Positions 17,701 to 27,354 of a DNA stretch of 64,000 bases are shown here, piece by piece. Source of the stretch: Rhodoplanes tepidamans (GTDB lineage: Bacteria > Pseudomonadota > Alphaproteobacteria > Rhizobiales > Xanthobacteraceae); NCBI RefSeq assembly GCF_030813915.1, contig NZ_JAUSUJ010000003.1:329702-393701 (forward strand), read 5' to 3'. Each line of letters begins with the position of its first letter. The first letter of the stretch is position 1. The translations under genes were made by a program, and so were the position numbers. Below the pieces are notes generated by a model. It made no database searches. It was not told the origin of the DNA and was given only the letters and a program-made list of their open reading frames with translations.

Positions 17701-20700
17701 GCCGCAGGTCCCAGGACTTCGTATTGAGCAGCGTGCCCGTTGTCGTAGCGGTCGAGAATCCGTCGCTGATGCTGCCGTTGATGTTGAGATTGCCGCCTGC
17801 CCGCAGTGTCAGCCCGCCTTCACGAGCCGAAATGAAGGTGTTGTAAAGATCGATGTTGGAGCCGAGCGTCAGATCGCCGGAGCTTCTAATGTCAATTCCT
17901 GCCATCACCGCGATGCCGGGACTGATGGTGGCGGCGATGGCGGGCGCCGCTGCCATGAAGGTACCGGCATCGCCGACCGCCGCCGACCACACCTGCTCGA
18001 CCGTGCCGGTGGCGCTGGCGTCGTAGACGGCGACGCCTTCCAGCATCGACGAGCGCGAGCCGACGATGGCGACGATCAGGTCTTCGACGGCGACGCCGTC
18101 GTGGGTCGCGGTCTGCACGGCGCGGAAGCGCACCTTGCCGCCGTCTCCACCCGAAACGTCGATGGTGCCGCCGCGGATGTCGAGCGAACCGCCGCTCGCC
18201 TCCAGGGTGACGCGGCCGCTGCCGATGCCATCGGTCGTGTCGGTGGCGCCGGCCACCAGCACGGTGCTGCTCGTCATCACCAGGCCGTTGCCGGCCGAGA
18301 TCGAGATCGTGCCGCCATAGGTCGCGCGCGCATCGACGCTGCCGGTGATGGTGACGGAACCCGCGTCGGCCACCAGCACGAACTCCTCCGCCACCGTCGC
18401 GCCATCCAGTGTCACGTCACCCTCGCGTATACGGAACTGGCGCGAGGCGGTGAAGCCGGCGCTGTCGAGAGCCCGGTTGAGGCCGGAGAAGCTCGTGAGG
18501 GTGAGCGTGTCGAGCGCGAATGTGCCGCCGGCCTCGCCCGCCGCCGCATGCGCGTCGATCGTACCCAGAAGCGACACGTTTCCGCCCGAGGAGGTGAGCG
18601 ACAAGGTGCCGGCGGCTCCGCCATCCGTCCCGCCAGCGAGGTTCAGGGTCGCGCCCGACGCGAGCAGCAGGTCGCCGCCGATCGCGGTCAGCGCGATCGT
18701 TCCGGCGTCGCCGTACTCGGCCACGTCGTAGAAGGTCTTCGACACCGCCCCGACGTCGATCACCGTCCCATCCGCCAACGTCAGGGCGCCGCCGGTCGCC
18801 GCCACATTGGCCGCGCCGCCCTGCGCCACGATGGTGCCGGCGACAAGCACGTTGCCGCCGGTGAGCGAGACGATCGACCCGAGACTGTCGGCGGCCGACA
18901 GCGTGGTGTTGCCGCCGGTCGAGACCAGGCTCAGCGCACCGGTGGTCGTCACCGCCTGGTTGGCGGCGTTGCGCCCGGTCAGCACCGGCGTCGCCAGCGT
19001 CACCGCCGCGGCGCCGGCATCGAGCGAGCCCTTGCCCTCGCCGACGATGCCGTTGGCGCCGGTCAGCGTCACTGTCGCGAACCCACGCAACGCCTTGGCG
19101 CCGGCGCCGAGGATCAACTCGTCGGCACCAATCGCCAGGCTGCCGCTGCCGGTGCCGGTCGGCTCGGCAAAGTCGCTCCCGGTGTTGGCGAGCGTGATGG
19201 TGTTGCCCGTGATGGCGATGGCGTGGTCGCCGTATCCGACCAAGCCGGCACCGTCGAGCGTCACCGCGGTCAGGCCGGTCAGGTCGAGGCCGGTGTAGAA
19301 GTCGAAGGTGGTGTAGCTGCGCAGAGTCAGGTTCTGCGCGGTGGCGAGCTGCGTCAGGCTCGCCTGGTCGAGCACCAGGCCGCTGCCGCCGCCGAAGCCG
19401 ATGCGTCCGGAGGCCAGCGACAGGTTGTCGGCGATCAAGCTGGCGCTCGCCGCCATGGTGACACCGGCCGCGTTGGTGGCGTCGATCAGCACCGAGCGGC
19501 CGCGCAGGACCGCGCCGGCCCCGATCGTGATGGTTCCGGCGGCGACGCTGCTGTCGGCATTGGTGCGCGTCACCATAACCGCGCCGCCGCTCGACACCCG
19601 GATGAGTGAACCGAAATCCTGGGTGCCGGACTGCGGATCGACGATCAGGATCGCGCTGCTCTCGGTCGAGCCGGCCGCCGTCACCACGCTGCCGTCGGCG
19701 ACGATGATCGATCCCGTTGCCGCCAGCACGGCCTCGGGCGCCGACAATTCGCTGCCGGCGTCGTTGCGCACCACGATGTCGCTCGCCGTCACGGTGAGAT
19801 GCAGGCCGTCGGTGCCCTCGGTGCGGGTGCCGCCGATCAGCAGGCTGCCGCCGAAGGCGGTCAGGCTGTCGGCGTCGAGCAGCAGATAGCCGGAAAGATC
19901 GCCGGTCGCGACGCCCGTGCCGACGATTGCGATCTTGCTGCCTGTGATGTCGACCAGGCCGCTGAGACCGTCGCGTTCACCCTGCGCCTCGAGGCTGCCG
20001 TCGAGCACCAGGGTCCGGCTGGCATTGAACACCACCGACCCGCCGTCCATCGGCAGCCGCGGCGTCGCCACCCGGACGCCGGTCAGGCGGTAGATGGTGG
20101 TCTTGAACGCGTCGGAGGCGAAGTAGGTGTTGGCGGTGGCTTCGTTATAATCGGAGTAACTGCGGACCACCTCGCCGGACATGATCCGGACGGTCGACGA
20201 CAGGACGTCGCTGGTGCCGGTGTAGACATTGCCAAGCTTGCCGGACATCAGCACGGTGCCGTCGGCCAGCGTCACCGACTTGGCGATCGCCTTGCCGGCA
20301 CTGCCATCGACCAACTGGATGGCGTAGGCGCCCGGCAGCAGCGCATAGCGCGCCGGCAGCAGCGTGTACCAGCCGGCCACGAGGCCGTTGCCGCCGTCGA
20401 GCCAGATGCGCTGGCCGCTCGACGTCGCCGCCGACGCCTGCGACGGCAGGATCGCGTACATGCCGCTCATCGCCAGGACGTCGTGCGAGCCGCCGGTGCC
20501 GGCGACGAATTCCCAGGCCAGGAGGTCGCCGCCGCCGGAAATGTCCACCATGGCGCCGCTGCTGACGCCGACGGTCGACCCGTTCAGCGTGATCGTCTTC
20601 TCGGGCAGGCCGGTGATGGTCGTCGCCGTGCCGCTGCCGCTATCGACCTGCCACTGCTCGCCGTTGAGCAACGTGCCGTAGAGCGCCGTCAGCCCGGCGC

Positions 20701-23700
20701 CCGACACCGAGGTGACGCTGCCGGCCCCGAGGGTGAGATCGTCCGCCGTGAGCGTGATCGCGCCGAACGGCGCCACCAGCGTGCCGTTCTGCGCGATCAT
20801 CGGCGCTTCGAGCGTCAGCGAGCCTGCCACCGACAGCGGCAATGGAGCTCGGATTGGCGCGCCCGTTCCGTCCAACGCCTTATTCACGATGATCGTCCTG
20901 CCAGCTTGTATGCTCTGGCTCGCCTGGGTCAGCGGATAGATCTGGGCCGCGGTCATGATGATGTCGCCGGGCGCATAGATGCTCGCCCCCGCTCCGTTGT
21001 AACCTCCCTCCAACTGAAGGTCGGATGATGCGGTGAGGTTAACGACGTCGTAGCCTGCAAACCCAATGCTGCCCTTGATCGCGATGACACTGGCGTCGAT
21101 GTCGAGAACAGCGGAACCGCTTTGTTGAGGCGTGGCGCTTCCTGCCCCGATCAGCCTGACGTATCCAGCAGACAGCTTTGTCGCACCGCTTGCTGCGGTG
21201 CCGATGATGCTTGCATTGAGCGTGATCAAGTCGGCGGCCGGCAACGATGCGCCTGATCCGAAGTTGATCGCCCCACCGTTCGTCTGGAGGCTGATGCTGC
21301 TGAACCCCGCATGCTCGAGCAGGCGTGTATCGAACGCCGCTCGATTCATGTAATTGTAAGTGCCGGTGGTGGGATTGATCGCCGCCAAATTGACCTTGTT
21401 GACAATGGTGACATTCAGACTGCTGTTATTTTTTGGGACCAAGTCACCGGTCATGATCCCGAGCAGCAGCTTGAACACAGGATCGGTGATGCCGAGGCTG
21501 GCAGACCCGCCGGTTCCTCCCTCACCCACCGAAAGCGTCATGGTCTTCGCCGAGTTGACCAGCAATGTCCGGAACGGGTTCAGCAGACCGCTGGTCAGTC
21601 TCGCCGCAGCAAATGTCGCGCCCGCCGCGCCACCGTATGCCGTGGGATTGGCGTCGTAGGCGGTCGCCGCCGCCGCAAGATCCTCGGCGCTTGCATTTGC
21701 GAACAGGTTCGTCAGGTACACATTGCCCAAGCTGGCTGTGGGGCCACCCGGCGTTGTGGTGCCGTAGAAGGAGCCGACGCCGCTCGCCCCGACATGTGCC
21801 GAAAGCGTGGTACCGTCGGTGCCGGATTTCCCTGCGGAGAATGAGAATCTGCCGTTCGTCGCACCGACGCCTCCGTCCGCCCTGACGATGTGGTCGGCGT
21901 CCTCGGTGAGATCGAAGAAATTCGCAGTGATGCTCAGAAAGCCGCCGTCGCTCCCCAGCGTCACCGCCTCAGCAACGCGACCACCGACATCGATCACCCC
22001 GGAGGCGCCCGACACGTCAATTAGACTGCCGGCACCTATCTCGACGCCCGGAGCGTCGAGCACCACAGTTCCCCCGTCCAAAACGTCGCCGATACGACGC
22101 TGCCCCTGACCTGCGTAGATGATCGGGACACCGCGGGCGAGCAGGGCCGCACCATCGCCGAGGACGATCTCCCCTGCCGGTGAGAACAGGTGGATGTTTC
22201 CCGCCGGGGCCTCGATGGTGCCGCTCAGCCTGATGTTGGCGCCCCCAATGCCAACACTGCCAAGGACATCGGTAACGAGAGAGGCCTCATGGCCAAACAC
22301 AACACTCTGACCCGCGGTCAGGTCGACGCTTGTGCCCGGCATACCCGCACGCCGCCAAAGCGGCAGCACAGTAGGGCTCGCGACATCAAGGATGTGACTT
22401 CCCGACGCAACCGAGAAGTAGTTGCTGCCCAAGAGGTCGATGCTGACCGGCACTTGCGAGAGGTGAGCACCCTCGGGCACCTCAATGCCCTGAGTGGTCT
22501 CGATCGAAAGCAAGCGGAAGCCGCGGTCTGAATAAAGCGCATCGCCGATGTGCATCACGGCAGCATCGGATGGCGTGCCACCACCGAGCTGCACCTGGGC
22601 AGGGGTCGTAAGCTCGAGACTTCCACCAGCGCCTGCCGCATAGGCGCTAAGATCGAGGTTGCCCAAGCTCTCGCCGTCGATGCCGCGCAGTGTTATGCTG
22701 CCACCGTCACCTGCCGTCGCACCGATCTCGCCGTTGTGCACAGCAATAAAACCGCCACCCGAAACATCGATGCGCGCGCCGGCCGCCACGTCGAACATCC
22801 CGGCTTCAACGCGGACCGAGCCGCCGTCGACGCGCCGGTTCAGCGTGATGAAACGATCGCTGACCTCGTTGATCCATTGTCCTGATACGTCGATGCTGGC
22901 TTTGGAGCCGATCTTGATATTATCGATATCCCCGATCAGGTGGACGCTACCGCCAGCAATGCGGATGCTGCCATTGACCGTGTAGTGGACATCCGTAGCG
23001 GCACCCGAGTTGGCGTTAGCCGTAAATGCCGCTCCCGAATCGAGCTCGAGACGCGTGCCCTCCGTCAGCTCGAAGCCCGTGCGCAGATTGAGTTCGATCG
23101 TGCCCAGCTGTGACGCCGCCAGCAGGTCGCTGTCCAGCCGCAGCGTGGTGGTCTGGGTAGCGGAATCGTAGAACTCACGCAGATTGCTAAGATCCTCTGC
23201 GAGCAACAGAGGTGAGTTCGAGATGACCACGTTGTCGGGAAGCCACATGCGGTTCGAGTTGCTCGCGTCGCCGATGGTCAGCGTGCCGGCTGCGGCCGTC
23301 GTGCCCTTGGCGGCCTGGCGTTCGCCGACCACGGTGCCGCCCGCGTATCCGCCCTCCAGCACGATGGCCTCGCCGGCCCAGATCTGGATCGCGCCGGCGG
23401 CGCGGCCCTCGGTATAGCCGGCTTCGTAGCGGCTTTCCGCCCGGCGCAGCCGCGATGAATAGACCTCTGTGATGCGCCAGTGCGCGTGATCGACGGTCGT
23501 ATCACCGGCGAAGCCGACATAGACCCGGTCCGGCGTCGCGTCGGCGATATCGTAGATCCTGCCGTCCGCCCCGACCAGCTTGGTGGTGTTGACCCAGCCG
23601 CCCGTGTAGGTGATCGAGCCGCCGGCGACGTCGAGCACCGAGCCGGCGCGGGTGATCACCGAGCCGCCCGACTTCAGGACGATGCTGCCGCCCACGGTCG

Positions 23701-25735
23701 ACAGCTCGCCCAGCGTCGTCGTCGAGGTGCCGAGCCAGGCGGAGACGTTGGCGAGCGGCGTGCCGACCCATTTGCCGGTCTCGCCCTCGATCCACTCGAC
23801 GCCGGCCATGACGCCGTCGGTGAAGATGCCGCTCTCGCGCCTGTCGACATAGATGGTCTCGCCGCGCAGCCACGAATCCCGATAGAGGGCTGAATCCGCC
23901 AGCTCGGCGATGCGCAGCTCGACCGCGACGACATTGCTCTCCATCGACAGCGTGACGCCGATCAATCCGGCCGTGCTGAGATAAGCGTTCTCGGCAATGG
24001 TGATCAGGCTGCCGTCGGCGACCCCGCCGTTCACGCCGTTGGGTTCGTCCGGTGCCGTCGGCTGGGCGCTCGCCACCACGCTGATGCTGCCGGCCGGCAC
24101 CACCACGCCGGCGTTCGATTCCACCGTGATCTCGTAGCCGCGCAGTTCGACCCGGCCGGGCTCGTAGCGGGTCGACAGCGAACTCAGCTCGATGGTCGAG
24201 GTGTCGCCGAGATCGGGCTCGACCAGAATGATGCTACCTTCCGAGAGCGTCAGGGTGCCCGCTCTCCAGCTCGATGCCGACGGATCGCCGTCCGTGCTGT
24301 ATGCAAGCGACCCTTGCGACCACGCCTGCAGACGCACTGAGCCGCCTTGGTTGTTGAGCGCGGTGTTGGCATAAATGAGCCCACTCTGAGCGATGTCGCG
24401 CCCCTGAAAGGTGATGTCGCCGCGGAGCGATGACACGATGCCCGTGTTGGCTACGCTGTAACCGACATCGGCTGCGCGCTGATCCATGCCCGGCAGGATC
24501 GAATTGACCAAATCGGTTTGAAACGCATACTGCCAGTCACTCGGCTCGCCGAGGAGCACCTGTGTCACCCAGTTGCGGGAAAACAACCAGGGCATCGGAG
24601 CCGAGACGGCAACGTCGAAGCCGCGAACGTCGAGCGACGGATAGAGAGAGACCTGCTCGCCGGCCGCCAGTATCACTTGGCCGTCGATTGCCCTGACAGT
24701 ACCGGCGTTGATGACGTGGGGTGCGAACAACATAGCCTTGCCGCCGGCCGCCGTCTCGATGACCGCGCCGGACTCGACGCGGACGTCGCCGGGAGGATTT
24801 CCCGGAACGAAGGCCGGTTTCGATTGGGCGGCAGCACTTTGCCAGTAATCCAGAAGGGATCCGTGCTCACCGAAGGTCGGCAACGCGACAGTGTCGGCTC
24901 CGCCCAGTACGAAGTCAGCCTTTGCAACCAAGGTCGTACCGATGCCGGCCATGAACTGCGCATTCGACAGGCTCAGCGACGAGGCGACCAGCGTGTGTAC
25001 GTTGACCTGGCTCGATCCGCCGAAGATGATGCCGTTCCGGTTGATGACGTAGACCTGCCCCTCGGCCTTGATGGTGCCCAGGATCTTGCTCGGCGCCGCG
25101 GTCGGGTCGAGCACGCGGTTGAGCGCGATCCAATTGGCGACATTGCTGCCGCCGGCGGTCTGGTTGAAATACAGATCGGTCTCGCGGCCGACATTGAAGC
25201 TCTCCCAGGTCAGGATCGCCTTGGATTCGGTCTGCTTCACCTCGACCTGGGTGCGGCCGCCCGAGGTGGTCGTCTGGGTCGGCAGGTTGGCGCCCTGCCA
25301 CAGGCCCACGCCGCCGTCGGTGGCGCTCGGCACCGCCCCCGGCGCGACCACCAGGCCGCCGGCGCCGAGCCCGTTCGGCACCGTGCCGGCCGCCGCCTGC
25401 GCGGCCGCCCGCGCCGCCGCCTGGGCGTCGCGCATGGCGCGCAGCGACGTGTTGACCCGCGTCATCGCCTGCGCCGCGGCCGTCTGGGCCGCCTGTGCCG
25501 ATGCCGTGGCGGCGGTCGCCGCCGCCGCGGCCGCCGTGCCGGAGGTCGAGCGCATCGCCCGCATGTCGGCCGTGGCCGCCCCGGTCGAGGCCGCGAGGGC
25601 GGCGGCGCTTGCTCCGGCGAGCAGGATCGCGCGCGCACGACCCCGGATTGTTCCGCACTGACCGATCGACACCGGCATGGCTCCCGTCACGACTGTTCCG
25701 GCCGGCGAACCGCGCCGGCATCCCGTTCCAGCCAT
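14795..25735 (-). CDS. Giant TpsA exoprotein, filamentous haemagglutinin family
   Basis: A 3646-residue surface or secreted exoprotein of two-partner secretion. After a signal sequence (about 35-58, ending AATADMRAM) and an Ala-rich segment come the TPS secretion domain (about 125-270; LTWESFNVGRETDLYFNQ, the NRNGIIFGG variant of the NPNGI motif near 230) and then more than 2800 residues of repetitive beta-helix with GG, SGG and LTLTA-type repeats. The C-terminal part (about 3320-3560; GRDQTGGLASGGYNRGYTA) matches the filamentous haemagglutinin family tail, and the protein ends in an Arg/Glu-rich stretch. The ATG at 25678 is an alternative start. Several internal blocks have visibly lower GC than the rest. 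Its transporter is the TpsB at 8620-10344, and it lies directly after the circuit 2 FecR. Confidence 0.92.
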   Translation of the reverse strand: MAGTGCRRGSPAGTVVTGAMPVSIGQCGTIRGRARAILLAGASAAALAASTGAATADMRAMRSTSGTAAAAAATAATASAQAAQTAAAQAMTRVNTSLRAMRDAQAAARAAAQAAAGTVPNGLGAGGLVVAPGAVPSATDGGVGLWQGANLPTQTTTSGGRTQVEVKQTESKAILTWESFNVGRETDLYFNQTAGGSNVANWIALNRVLDPTAAPSKILGTIKAEGQVYVINRNGIIFGGSSQVNVHTLVASSLSLSNAQFMAGIGTTLVAKADFVLGGADTVALPTFGEHGSLLDYWQSAAAQSKPAFVPGNPPGDVRVESGAVIETAAGGKAMLFAPHVINAGTVRAIDGQVILAAGEQVSLYPSLDVRGFDVAVSAPMPWLFSRNWVTQVLLGEPSDWQYAFQTDLVNSILPGMDQRAADVGYSVANTGIVSSLRGDITFQGRDIAQSGLIYANTALNNQGGSVRLQAWSQGSLAYSTDGDPSASSWRAGTLTLSEGSIILVEPDLGDTSTIELSSLSTRYEPGRVELRGYEITVESNAGVVVPAGSISVVASAQPTAPDEPNGVNGGVADGSLITIAENAYLSTAGLIGVTLSMESNVVAVELRIAELADSALYRDSWLRGETIYVDRRESGIFTDGVMAGVEWIEGETGKWVGTPLANVSAWLGTSTTTLGELSTVGGSIVLKSGGSVITRAGSVLDVAGGSITYTGGWVNTTKLVGADGRIYDIADATPDRVYVGFAGDTTVDHAHWRITEVYSSRLRRAESRYEAGYTEGRAAGAIQIWAGEAIVLEGGYAGGTVVGERQAAKGTTAAAGTLTIGDASNSNRMWLPDNVVISNSPLLLAEDLSNLREFYDSATQTTTLRLDSDLLAASQLGTIELNLRTGFELTEGTRLELDSGAAFTANANSGAATDVHYTVNGSIRIAGGSVHLIGDIDNIKIGSKASIDVSGQWINEVSDRFITLNRRVDGGSVRVEAGMFDVAAGARIDVSGGGFIAVHNGEIGATAGDGGSITLRGIDGESLGNLDLSAYAAGAGGSLELTTPAQVQLGGGTPSDAAVMHIGDALYSDRGFRLLSIETTQGIEVPEGAHLSQVPVSIDLLGSNYFSVASGSHILDVASPTVLPLWRRAGMPGTSVDLTAGQSVVFGHEASLVTDVLGSVGIGGANIRLSGTIEAPAGNIHLFSPAGEIVLGDGAALLARGVPIIYAGQGQRRIGDVLDGGTVVLDAPGVEIGAGSLIDVSGASGVIDVGGRVAEAVTLGSDGGFLSITANFFDLTEDADHIVRADGGVGATNGRFSFSAGKSGTDGTTLSAHVGASGVGSFYGTTTPGGPTASLGNVYLTNLFANASAEDLAAAATAYDANPTAYGGAAGATFAAARLTSGLLNPFRTLLVNSAKTMTLSVGEGGTGGSASLGITDPVFKLLLGIMTGDLVPKNNSSLNVTIVNKVNLAAINPTTGTYNYMNRAAFDTRLLEHAGFSSISLQTNGGAINFGSGASLPAADLITLNASIIGTAASGATKLSAGYVRLIGAGSATPQQSGSAVLDIDASVIAIKGSIGFAGYDVVNLTASSDLQLEGGYNGAGASIYAPGDIIMTAAQIYPLTQASQSIQAGRTIIVNKALDGTGAPIRAPLPLSVAGSLTLEAPMIAQNGTLVAPFGAITLTADDLTLGAGSVTSVSGAGLTALYGTLLNGEQWQVDSGSGTATTITGLPEKTITLNGSTVGVSSGAMVDISGGGDLLAWEFVAGTGGSHDVLAMSGMYAILPSQASAATSSGQRIWLDGGNGLVAGWYTLLPARYALLPGAYAIQLVDGSAGKAIAKSVTLADGTVLMSGKLGNVYTGTSDVLSSTVRIMSGEVVRSYSDYNEATANTYFASDAFKTTIYRLTGVRVATPRLPMDGGSVVFNASRTLVLDGSLEAQGERDGLSGLVDITGSKIAIVGTGVATGDLSGYLLLDADSLTAFGGSLLIGGTRTEGTDGLHLTVTASDIVVRNDAGSELSAPEAVLAATGSIIVADGSVVTAAGSTESSAILIVDPQSGTQDFGSLIRVSSGGAVMVTRTNADSSVAAGTITIGAGAVLRGRSVLIDATNAAGVTMAASASLIADNLSLASGRIGFGGGSGLVLDQASLTQLATAQNLTLRSYTTFDFYTGLDLTGLTAVTLDGAGLVGYGDHAIAITGNTITLANTGSDFAEPTGTGSGSLAIGADELILGAGAKALRGFATVTLTGANGIVGEGKGSLDAGAAAVTLATPVLTGRNAANQAVTTTGALSLVSTGGNTTLSAADSLGSIVSLTGGNVLVAGTIVAQGGAANVAATGGALTLADGTVIDVGAVSKTFYDVAEYGDAGTIALTAIGGDLLLASGATLNLAGGTDGGAAGTLSLTSSGGNVSLLGTIDAHAAAGEAGGTFALDTLTLTSFSGLNRALDSAGFTASRQFRIREGDVTLDGATVAEEFVLVADAGSVTITGSVDARATYGGTISISAGNGLVMTSSTVLVAGATDTTDGIGSGRVTLEASGGSLDIRGGTIDVSGGDGGKVRFRAVQTATHDGVAVEDLIVAIVGSRSSMLEGVAVYDASATGTVEQVWSAAVGDAGTFMAAAPAIAATISPGIAVMAGIDIRSSGDLTLGSNIDLYNTFISAREGGLTLRAGGNLNINGSISDGFSTATTTGTLLNTKSWDLRLVAGADLQSASAVALQRTEALPASKGSLIVGDATHGYLIRTGSGDIDIAAGRDIRLTDYAAAIYTAGRADTTVYSDFTPKVGAVYGIEGGNLSVAAGGSIAVDIASTENLSFVNWLSRTGTMNATTGLFSTAAGGQSSWWVNYGGFRQGVGALGGGNVAVKAGGDIGNLVVALATTGRVHGGTVTPDSKILETDNGGALTVSAGGAIRGGQYYVGRGSADIRANELGVGTGSGGTANTFGLAPLLALDDATINVTTSANMVVQTVADPLLANASFGAYMSGYTVDTAIDLLSIGGDIVLVNPNSRSNATRHTDRYPAKTRITALNGSVENRGYISMMPSSSTELRILAAENVVTGAIVMGRALTTAMPSPFKPFATIHSNNATNDPDWLLLNDLTRSAYAIYGGGNPDVLELADDYEPSRIYALAGSIDFKSLLAVEANFSGVATSEQTWFRAGTDIRNLNFHLRNIHATDVSLLEAGNDIIGPAILPTVYGNEIQGPGSLLLSAGREIYAPVLPIYSTGNRAFDYTTNTPILNSEIKGLPARGASVTLMAGINAAVGYDAFAAAYLDPTNVSSMASWLTTTVNGVVVPLYLTDAYETSVGGATHRSRQGLVSFVEEVTGETLSPLDAWARFQTLPALTRQQFIRSVYFQELRAAGRDQTGGLASGGYNRGYTAIETLFPGDSWSGDVKFDNALVRTMAGGDIHVLTPGGGFQVAALNQAVESGYGLVTLGYGHINVFAQDDIVVNQSRVLTFSGGGIVMWSTEGDIDAGRGAKTQRVPSAPVVDTDADGVTRVTERADISGSGIGTIEGYTGVEPGDVDLIAPQGTVNAGDAGIRVSGDFTVAARFVLNMDNIKVSGETKGVPKEDTKVAPLTVETKDKTAAEAAAAATQQATGDRPSVIIVEILGYGGGDGQMRSPEEGDLDERRRDRRSGPAPVYDPAGPVQIIGVGPLTEEERLRLRAEERGRL

Positions 25736-25792
25736 GAGACGACCGCTGCGGGCCGGCGGCTAACCGGGCCCGCGATTTTTTTAACGATCGAT

Positions 25793-26758
25793 TCAGATCA
25801 GCAGCACGACGCCGCCCGGCAGGGTGCGGACGCCGGCGCCCAGCACGCTGCCCGCATAGGCGATCACGTCGTCGATCCGTCCGAGCTCGAGCCGGGCCGA
25901 CACCCGCCGCGCCGCGAGCTCGGCGTCGAGCAGGACGATGCGGCCCGGCCGATAGCGGTTCACCTCGTCGACGATCCGGGCGAACGGCTCGTCGTGGAAG
26001 ATCAGGAGTCCGCGCCGCCACGCCGTCACGGTGGCGGCATCGACCGCGGCGGCGGCGTCGCTCCCCTCCTCCGTGTAGGCGAGCTGCCGTCCCGCGGTCA
26101 CCGGCGCGGTGTGGCCGGCGCACTCCACCCGAACGCCTCCGGCCAGGCAGGTGACCACCACCCGGGCGGCGTCCCGGCGGACGTTGAACACAGCATCGGT
26201 CGCGACGATGCGGCCGGCGCCGGCGACGACGGTCAGCGGCACGGCGTGGGCGGCGGCGATCTCCGCCTCGCCGGCGATCAGCTCGATGCCGAGCCCGCTG
26301 TCGGCCGGCCGCCGCACGATGCTGGTGCGCGTGTTCATCTCGACCGAGACGCCCTCCGCCAGCGCCACCGAGCGCTGCTCGCCGGTGCCGGTGCGGAAAT
26401 CGGCCCGGAGATCCGACAGGGAGGGCCAGAGATCGAGGGGCGGCCGCACCGCCAGGCCGACGACGGCCGCAGCGGCCGCGAGACCGCCGCCGGCGAGCAG
26501 CGCCCGGCGGCCGAGCAGCACCGGACGGGTCGGCGCCATCAGCATCGCCCGGTCCGCCGGGGTCGCCGCCGTCGCGGCCGCGGCCGCCGCCGTCTCCCAG
26601 GCCCGCAGGGCGGAGCGATAGGCTGCCGCATGGGCCGGGCTCTGTGCGCGCCACGCCTCCAGGGCGCGCAGATCGGCGAGGGTCGCACGTCCGGAGGTCG
26701 CCCGGACCAGGAGGTCGAGCGCGGCACGTTGCAGCCTGTCGGGAGGGGTCGTGGTCAT
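25793..26758 (-). CDS. FecR-type anti-sigma regulator (circuit 2)
   Basis: A 321-residue paralogue of the FecR at 10637-11611. Residues 10-60 (LDLLVRATSGRATLADLRAL, AHAAAYRSALRAW) form the sigma-binding region. GRRALLAGGGLAAAAAVVGLA (about 85-105) is the membrane segment. The FecR domain (about 125-230) contains GLGIELIAGEAEIAAA, and the C-terminal STN-like part has FHDEPFARIVDEVNRYRPG. It starts at the ATG at 26758, 62 bp after the sigma gene, and ends 57 bp before the tpsA start. That placement makes tpsA part of, or immediately under, this circuit. The spacer between them contains an AT-rich tract (TTTTTTTAACGATCG, 25776-25790) that could hold a promoter. Confidence 0.88.
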   Translation of the reverse strand: MTTTPPDRLQRAALDLLVRATSGRATLADLRALEAWRAQSPAHAAAYRSALRAWETAAAAAATAATPADRAMLMAPTRPVLLGRRALLAGGGLAAAAAVVGLAVRPPLDLWPSLSDLRADFRTGTGEQRSVALAEGVSVEMNTRTSIVRRPADSGLGIELIAGEAEIAAAHAVPLTVVAGAGRIVATDAVFNVRRDAARVVVTCLAGGVRVECAGHTAPVTAGRQLAYTEEGSDAAAAVDAATVTAWRRGLLIFHDEPFARIVDEVNRYRPGRIVLLDAELAARRVSARLELGRIDDVIAYAGSVLGAGVRTLPGGVVLLI

Positions 26759-26820
26759 GATCCGGTGATCAGGGAGGCGCGTGCCTCTCTCTACAGAGAC
26801 GGTTTCGGCCGGGCGATCGC

Positions 26821-27354
26821 TCACCGGTCCTCCGACGATTTTTGATCGTCCGGCGACTGTCCGAGCCGCGCGGCGCAGTGCTGGACGGCACGCCGCAGCT
26901 CCTTCTGGACCATGGTCCGCGAAATGCCGAGCCGGGACGCGATGGTGTCGTGGCTCAGGCCGTCGACCCGGGCGGCGATCAGGATCGCCCGCCGGCGCGG
27001 CGACAGCTCCGCCATCGCCTTCTTCAGCGCCTCGACCTCGAGCCGTGCCTCCATCTCGCGGGCGAGGTCGGGGGGATCGGCCCGCCCGATGGTGGCCAGC
27101 ACCTCGGCCCGGGTCGCGAGCCGCCGCTCGGCGCGACGCCGGTCGGTGGCGAGATTGAGGGCGACCCGGAAGATGTAGGATTCGGGCTGCCGGATCGCTC
27201 CGGCCGTCTCGCCCTGCTCGAGCCGGAGCCATGTCTCCTGCAGCACGTCCTCGGCGAGATCGCGCCCGAGCAGGCGGGCGAGCCGCGCCCGGACGTGCTC
27301 GTATCGCGACACGATGGTCTCGCGCAGCGTGGCCGGGCGGGTCTCGGACATCAT
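26821..27354 (-). CDS. ECF RNA polymerase sigma factor, FecI-like (circuit 2)
   Basis: A 177-residue ECF sigma factor. Region 2 (about 10-75) contains DLAEDVLQETWLRLEQGE and SYIFRVALNLATDRRRAE. Region 4 (about 112-165) contains LSPRRRAILIAARVDGLSH followed by the helix-turn-helix TIASRLGISRTMVQKELRR. The ATG at 27354 overlaps the TGA of the upstream STN gene as ATGA, so receptor-like protein and sigma factor are translationally coupled. The FecR partner follows. It is homologous over its length to the sigma factor at 11654-12217. The predicted role is activation of tpsA and perhaps tpsB transcription in response to a surface or periplasmic signal. Confidence 0.92.
   Translation of the reverse strand: MMSETRPATLRETIVSRYEHVRARLARLLGRDLAEDVLQETWLRLEQGETAGAIRQPESYIFRVALNLATDRRRAERRLATRAEVLATIGRADPPDLAREMEARLEVEALKKAMAELSPRRRAILIAARVDGLSHDTIASRLGISRTMVQKELRRAVQHCAARLGQSPDDQKSSEDR

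Noticed and set aside
24518..26845. A 775-codon plus-strand frame across tpsA and fecR
   Set aside because: Shadow of the minus-strand TpsA N-terminus and FecR, with low-complexity Arg/Ala/Gly translation.
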